A stretch of 64,000 nucleotides of DNA from Aedes albopictus (taxonomy: Eukaryota > Arthropoda > Insecta > Diptera > Culicidae). The translations under genes and the position numbers were made by a program. The DNA lies in contig NC_085137.1 in assembly GCF_035046485.1 (NCBI RefSeq), positions 38,608,566 through 38,672,565 on the forward strand, read 5' to 3'. This document shows, piece by piece, positions 59,246 through 64,000 of this stretch (position 1 is its first letter; every line of letters starts with the position of its first letter). Under the pieces are notes generated by a model. That model saw only the letters and a program-made list of their open reading frames with translations. It was not told where the DNA came from and ran no database searches.

Positions 59246-61740
59246 ATATAATCTTTTAGCTACTCAACCTATGGTAGTTGAAGTATGGTCACCGAAACCG
59301 GTGTTCGTCGAGAAAAAATACGCTAGGGAGCCTGACTTCAGCAATATTCAACTGTCAAAGTCACGTAAAATTCATGACATTTGGCAGCTCTGCTAATGGA
59401 AAAGTTCAACAGAATTGGTTTTATTCAATAAGCAAAGTGTGTTCATTTTTTTTTTAAACAGACCATCTACAACCAGTTGTTGGAACCAGAAGAATATTAC
59501 ACTACAGCCTTCCCATCTTCCTGTGAAGCACTCAACCACATCGAGGAAGTAACGCATTTGTTTCGTTTCCTTCTCGATCGTGTCACTCCCTCCAACATGA
59601 AATTGTATTCTTAACATTATCGGCATTGTAAGCAATTTAACCGCAATTTAATTTCAAACTTTCTTCTCACTTTTTCCACACACTTATCGATATGCAAGCA
59701 CCGTAACCACACCACACCCGACGAAAGGGTATCATCAGCAGTCACACACTGCACTGGAAGTGAGCCATCCTTGAATTGTTGGAGAGGGTGTCTTTTACGA
59801 AGGAGTTGTGAAAAAAGAGTGACGACGAGCGCCACAGGATCATTGCTTGAGACATAAAAAGCGATTTAATTACTGCTAATTTATGCACTGTTTCAACAAT
59901 ATAATACCTTTCGAATGAACATTCCTGATCCTGGGGAGGACATATGCTGCCATCGTCAACGGTATTTTCGATCACTCAGTCACAGGTATGAATGTAGTTT
60001 GAAGTTTTCCTATCTCAACTGTTTGCGTTCGCTTTCCAGCCGGGGTTTTTGTTTGGTAAGTTTATTGTTTTCCTAATGTCAATTGAGTTCGAAATACTCT
60101 AGTCTCGTCGTCGTGGGACGTGACAGGGGACGAACGCTTCAAACTGAGTGACAGCAATCGTTCCATTTTTTCCATTGAACGAATCCCTCTGTTTGATCTA
60201 GGAATTTAAATAATCATTTTTTTTTTATCCGAATCGAAACTGAGAAAGGATGGATGCACGTCCACATCGCAAAGCATATTTACATATTTGAGAGGAAATT
60301 TTATCAGCTGCCGACATCGTCACAAAAGCCTACCAGTCGGGAGATTGCGTGGAAAAAATGATGATGAATCCCGACCGACAAAAAATCAATAGCTACGTGA
60401 AACGAGAGTGAAGGATCAGTTGAAGTTTAGACAATAGAGAATGGGTAACAGATTTGGCTTTGCGGTTTAGCTCAAGTGAGAAGTTACGTTGGAAAGCCAT
60501 TTACGATTTTTTTAATTAAAATATTGCCGTATGCAGCATAGTTGACGCATGTTCTATGGGAATCCCTATTTACATGGGACAACTATGCTGCATACGACAG
60601 AATAGGTATCACAATACGCATTTTCAAGTACTCTTCAACGAGCAAAACACGCACTTTTTCAAGCTCTTTTACCAAACCAAACTACTTGACGACCCATTCT
60701 TACATTCCACAAGCAGTAGACGACGTCAAAGGTGAATTCTTCTCTGAGGTTGACGAAGTTCTACGCAAAAATTCGTGCGTCCTTTCAAGATCAAAAGCAC
60801 ATACACCCATGCCATGGTAGTTCGCTTTCAAGAGGGTGGAAAAAGTCGGGTGCGCTTCAAAGGCGGTCTGGAGAAATTTGCTCGCATAGGAACTTGACTT
60901 TTCTCTCTGTTCATCTGACAAAAAATCTGATTTTATCGCAAAGCAAACAAGCTTCCACCCGACCGACACTGCATATTCGAAAGCAATTGACGAAGCAGCA
61001 GCAGCAACAGGACAGCAGCAGCAGACAGGAACAGCTGATGGATGCAATTGTTTCTCGCCAACAGACGGACCTCAGTCAGAAGGTCCTTAGGGATGCTGCT
61101 TCGCTCAAACAGTGCGCAATAATTGTAATAATTCCAGATGGACACAGCAGTCAAGACTCAAGAAGAATGTAGCCCAACCAAATATTTTTGCATATCCGGT
61201 CCTTTGTTCCCATTATAGTTTGCAAATGGTTCGTTAAGGATGTACATTTACATGGGCAAGGACGAGAAACGCATAAATTGCAATTAACGAGAGGCTTGTC
61301 GAAGGTGAGGCAGATTTTAAGGGAGAAATAATGAGAAGCGTTGTCCGTATGTTTATGTTGCAATCGAAAAGAGAGCGGTAAATTAGTTTCTATAATGCAA
61401 GAAGAATTGGAGGATTTCTATTACTAGCATAATCTGCATGATTTTCGAAACTAATACTTGCCAATAATCTGAATTTATTGAAACAACTAGGAAAAATTGA
61501 CTGGATCTCCTGATACTTTGTTCTAGAGTCTAGACTCATTTACCTACATATCGTTACAGTTGTACCTCCGAATGTTAATTTGTAAATGTGCCAATCATTC
61601 GCAAAGCAGACAAAATGGCCAGATTTGGTGAGGATCTGAGACATGATTAAACAGCCATCGACGGAGCCGGCTTGATAACCTCCCACGAACTCATTGAATT
61701 TAGATTATATAAAATGGAAGCTGATCTGGGATAGTACTTT
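59246..61740. other. unique DNA; possible host sequence
   Basis: GC-balanced, with a CAG-rich stretch at about 60985-61030 that gives a Gln-run in one frame (60732-61172, 146 codons). Overlapping frames exist on the opposite strand and I see no domain, so I do not call a gene. An inverted repeat lies at 60528-60596. Confidence 0.4.
60528..60596. repeat. 17-bp perfect inverted repeat
   Basis: CGTATGCAGCATAGTTG (60528-60544) and its exact complement (60580-60596), 35 bases apart. Confidence 0.8.
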
Positions 61741-62240
61741 GTAAGTTATCTCGGGAAACATTGCGAGGAAAAACTCCTGGAAAAATCCCTGCAAGGCCTA
61801 CGGGAGCAACCATTCAAAAAATCTTAAAGGAGCATTCCCAAAGGGACAATTTAAGGTAAAAGCTGCAAAAAGATCTGAAAGAAATCACGGGAAGAACTAC
61901 ATGAGAAATATTAGTACAGCTCCTACAGAAATCCTAGCAGGCATTCCAGAAAAAAAAATCTCTGGATAATGTCCAGGATATATAACTGAGAGACATCTAA
62001 AGACCAACATCGATTTCTTTCTGAGAGAAGCCCCCGGAAAACAATCGAGAGAAAACTCTTGTTAAACTTCAGATAAGTAACTGCAAGAACCAACTGAAAC
62101 TCTGTAGATATCTAGGGAGAATGTTTAGAAGAAAGCAGATTTTTTTTGGTGAAAACTTCGATAGAAATTCGTGTATGAACTCCTGTGAAAAATGTCTTAA
62201 GAAATCCTTGGATGAATCCATGAACCATGTGTGAGCTCAA
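61741..62240. repeat. decayed satellite block
   Basis: GGGAACATTGCGAGGAAAAA, AATCCCTGCAAGG and AGAAATCCTAGCAGG-type words at loose 12-base spacing. Confidence 0.55.
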
Positions 62241-63144
62241 GCTTCACAGGAGTTGGAATATTTAATATTAGGGATAGGTTGGTTTACGGAATAGAAGTAG
62301 CAAGTGGAGTGAATCGAATCTACATGCATAACTTATGTGCAGGAATAATTGAATGAAAGTCATGCTTGCACGACCTTATGCAACTATGTGCTGATAAGTG
62401 GTAAGTTCAATGTTTGTTTAAGAATCTCTAAAAGCTCCCTTGAGTATAAGGCGTAGTCAGTCTGGAATGTTTTGAATCCCTGAAACCACCAGAAACGTTT
62501 ATGAAACGCTCTGAAGCACCGCTGTGATCTCCCTGGAGCTCCTTTGAGAGTAGTGATCCTAAATGTATTTTCAGAAAATGTAGGCTCCTACATAGCGTAG
62601 CGCTTCTGAAACCCGTCAAAAATCCTCTGAACCCGAGCAGAGGAGATTAGCAAATTAAAAACTACGAAATCACATAACCTGTTTTAATATCTTGTTTTGT
62701 TTTATATTAAATTATGAAGGCATAGCTTTTCCATAACAAATTTTGTTGGACAATTTCATTTTGTTAAAATCAAGCTATTGAAATACATTCACTACAATAC
62801 ATTTCAATATCTTATTTTGTTGAAGTACATGTTTTATTATTGTTTTGCTGTTGATAAACTTATCAACAATAGCACAACAGTACGGAAATCAAAGCAACAA
62901 TACGACAAATATGACCTGTCCCTTTGTTTTGTTTTATTTTTGTATTTCTGACCAAATCCTCTGAAGAATTCCTTGAATAATAATCGAAAAAAAAACACAT
63001 AAAAGTTCTGGAGGAGCCTTTCGATAAATCCTTGGAGAAGTCTTCAAATGAACTCCTGCAGAATCTTCTTAGAAATTCCAAAAGCAGTTCTGCTAAGCAA
63101 TTATTAGAATTCTTGGCAGATTCTTTTGAATAACTTCCGGAGAA
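62241..63144. other. AT-rich DNA with a CTGAAACC block
   Basis: 62460-62640 has CCCTGAAACCACC and CTTCTGAAACCC words like those at 48 kb. 62940-63120 returns to GGAATTC-type satellite. The rest is unremarkable. Confidence 0.45.
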
Positions 63145-63449
63145 TCTATATCCATATATATAAAAATGAGTTTGAAGTTCCTTTGAGGCAACAAAACTCA
63201 AGAACGGATGAACCAATCAGTAGGATTCTTGCACGATTCAGTTCGTATTCATGGCGGCTGTGTTTATATGTACAAAAAGTTACGAAAATCAACTGAAAAA
63301 GTAAGAAAATTGATAAAAACCTGTTTTTTATGAACTGGGAAGAAAATCGGCACGATCATAATGAAACCAATCTAGAGTGCGGTGCTATTTTTCTCAACTG
63401 TTGTCAAACCACCACAAGACGGTAAGACAAAGTTTGCCGGGACAGCTAG
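63145..63449 (+). mobile_element. non-autonomous Helitron-type element, copy 1 of a tandem pair
   Basis: Begins TCTATATCCATATATATAAA after A and ends GTTTGCCGGGACAGCTAG before T. A short hairpin (GGTAAGACAAAG.TTTGCC region) precedes the CTAG terminus by a few bases, as in Helitrons. No Rep/helicase ORF. Confidence 0.75.
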
Positions 63450-63749
63450 TCTATATATAAAAATGAGTTTGAAGTTCCTTTGAGGCAACAAAACTCAAGA
63501 ACGGATGAACCGATCAGCATGACTCTTGCACGGTTCGATTCATATTCGTGGTGGCTGTGTTTATATGTACAACAAGCTATGAAAATCAACCAGAAAAGTA
63601 AGAAAATTGATATAGTACTGATTTTTCATGAGCTGGGAAGGAAATCAACACGATCGAAATGAAACCAATCTAGAGTGCGGTGATATTTTGAGCTCAACAG
63701 TTGTCAAACCACCACAACCGGGCAAGACAAAGTTTGCCGGGACAACTAG
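63450..63749 (+). mobile_element. non-autonomous Helitron-type element, copy 2 of a tandem pair
   Basis: Starts TCTATATATAAAAATGAG immediately after the CTAG of copy 1 and ends GTTTGCCGGGACAACTAG. The two copies are about 305 and 300 bases and clearly related along their length, with many point differences. GGGCAA...TTGCC forms the terminal hairpin here. Confidence 0.75.
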
Positions 63750-64000
63750 TTCATAATAAATTTTGCCCTTCAATTATTATAAATAACAAATTGATATCAA
63801 AATTTCTAATTGAACTATTTTTCGAATTCACTGTTATTAAGTTGTTATTGAAACTAACAAAACAAGTTATTCAAATGGTTTTCCAGGAACATTGTTTTGT
63901 TATGATATTTGTTATTTTGCCGCTTATGACAGACAAGTTTATAACATAATATGTTATGTTAATAACTTAAAAATAATCGATTCTATTATTCAGTTTTTTT
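63750..64000. other. AT-rich DNA to the window edge
   Basis: No feature recognised. A short plus-strand frame (to 63949) is hydrophobic by AT bias only. Confidence 0.4.

Noticed and set aside
60732..61172. 146-codon frame with a Gln run as a host exon
   Set aside because: No domain, an equally long frame on the opposite strand, and no splice-site pattern; the Gln run comes from a CAG repeat.

Overview
The window looks like a piece of a mosquito chromosome, most probably Aedes-like. It is AT-rich, has no operons or ribosome binding sites, is packed with non-LTR retrotransposons, tRNA-derived SINEs, small inverted-repeat DNA transposons (MITEs) and a Penelope-like element, and is threaded with a degenerate 12/24-bp 'GGAATTCCTGGA' satellite familiar from Aedes intergenic DNA. 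I found no host protein-coding gene I can support. The only convincing long reading frames belong to two retroelements. Species is inferred from repeat style, not from a marker gene.

Layout. 1-11 kb: unique DNA with satellite blocks, a complete tRNA-SINE (604-855), two MITEs (3372-4385; 6193-6547), and a paralogous segment (7.38-8.05 kb) abutting a 1.2-kb retroinsertion with a pentamer tail and 28-bp target duplications. 11.2-13.7 kb: a 5'-truncated RTE-like non-LTR element on the minus strand with an open reverse transcriptase frame. 13.7-24.1 kb: AT-rich unique DNA, satellite blocks and fold-back MITEs. 24.5-26.5 kb: two TA-flanked MITEs. 26.79-31.11 kb: a full-length Penelope-like element with identical 454-bp terminal direct repeats, a 13-bp target duplication, a probably spliced ORF (RT plus GIY-YIG nuclease) and hammerhead-ribozyme-like folds. 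31.1-40.4 kb: SINE, MITEs (one hAT-type nested in a TA-type), Helitron-type element, hairpins and a hexamer-tailed retroelement. 40.4-45.9 kb: a large satellite array that flips orientation at a palindrome near 42.29 kb. 46-52 kb: small repeats, an (ATT)40 microsatellite and the second copy of the paralogous segment, broken by a TTAA-type MITE that itself holds an 8-bp-TSD MITE. 53-64 kb: satellite, retroinsertions, a minus-strand SINE and two head-to-tail Helitron-type elements at the end.

How the parts relate. The autonomous-type elements supply enzymes: the RTE-like RT with part of its endonuclease, and the Penelope RT plus GIY-YIG. The many short elements are non-autonomous passengers, recognisable by target duplications: TA (Tc1/mariner-type), TAA (PIF/Harbinger-type), TTAA (piggyBac-type), 8 bp (hAT-type), and A/T with TC...CTAG ends (Helitron-type). 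The most interesting signals are RNA-structural: hammerhead-like cassettes in and outside the Penelope repeats, and a pentamer-tailed repeat family whose 3' stem differs between two copies by four fully compensated base-pair changes.
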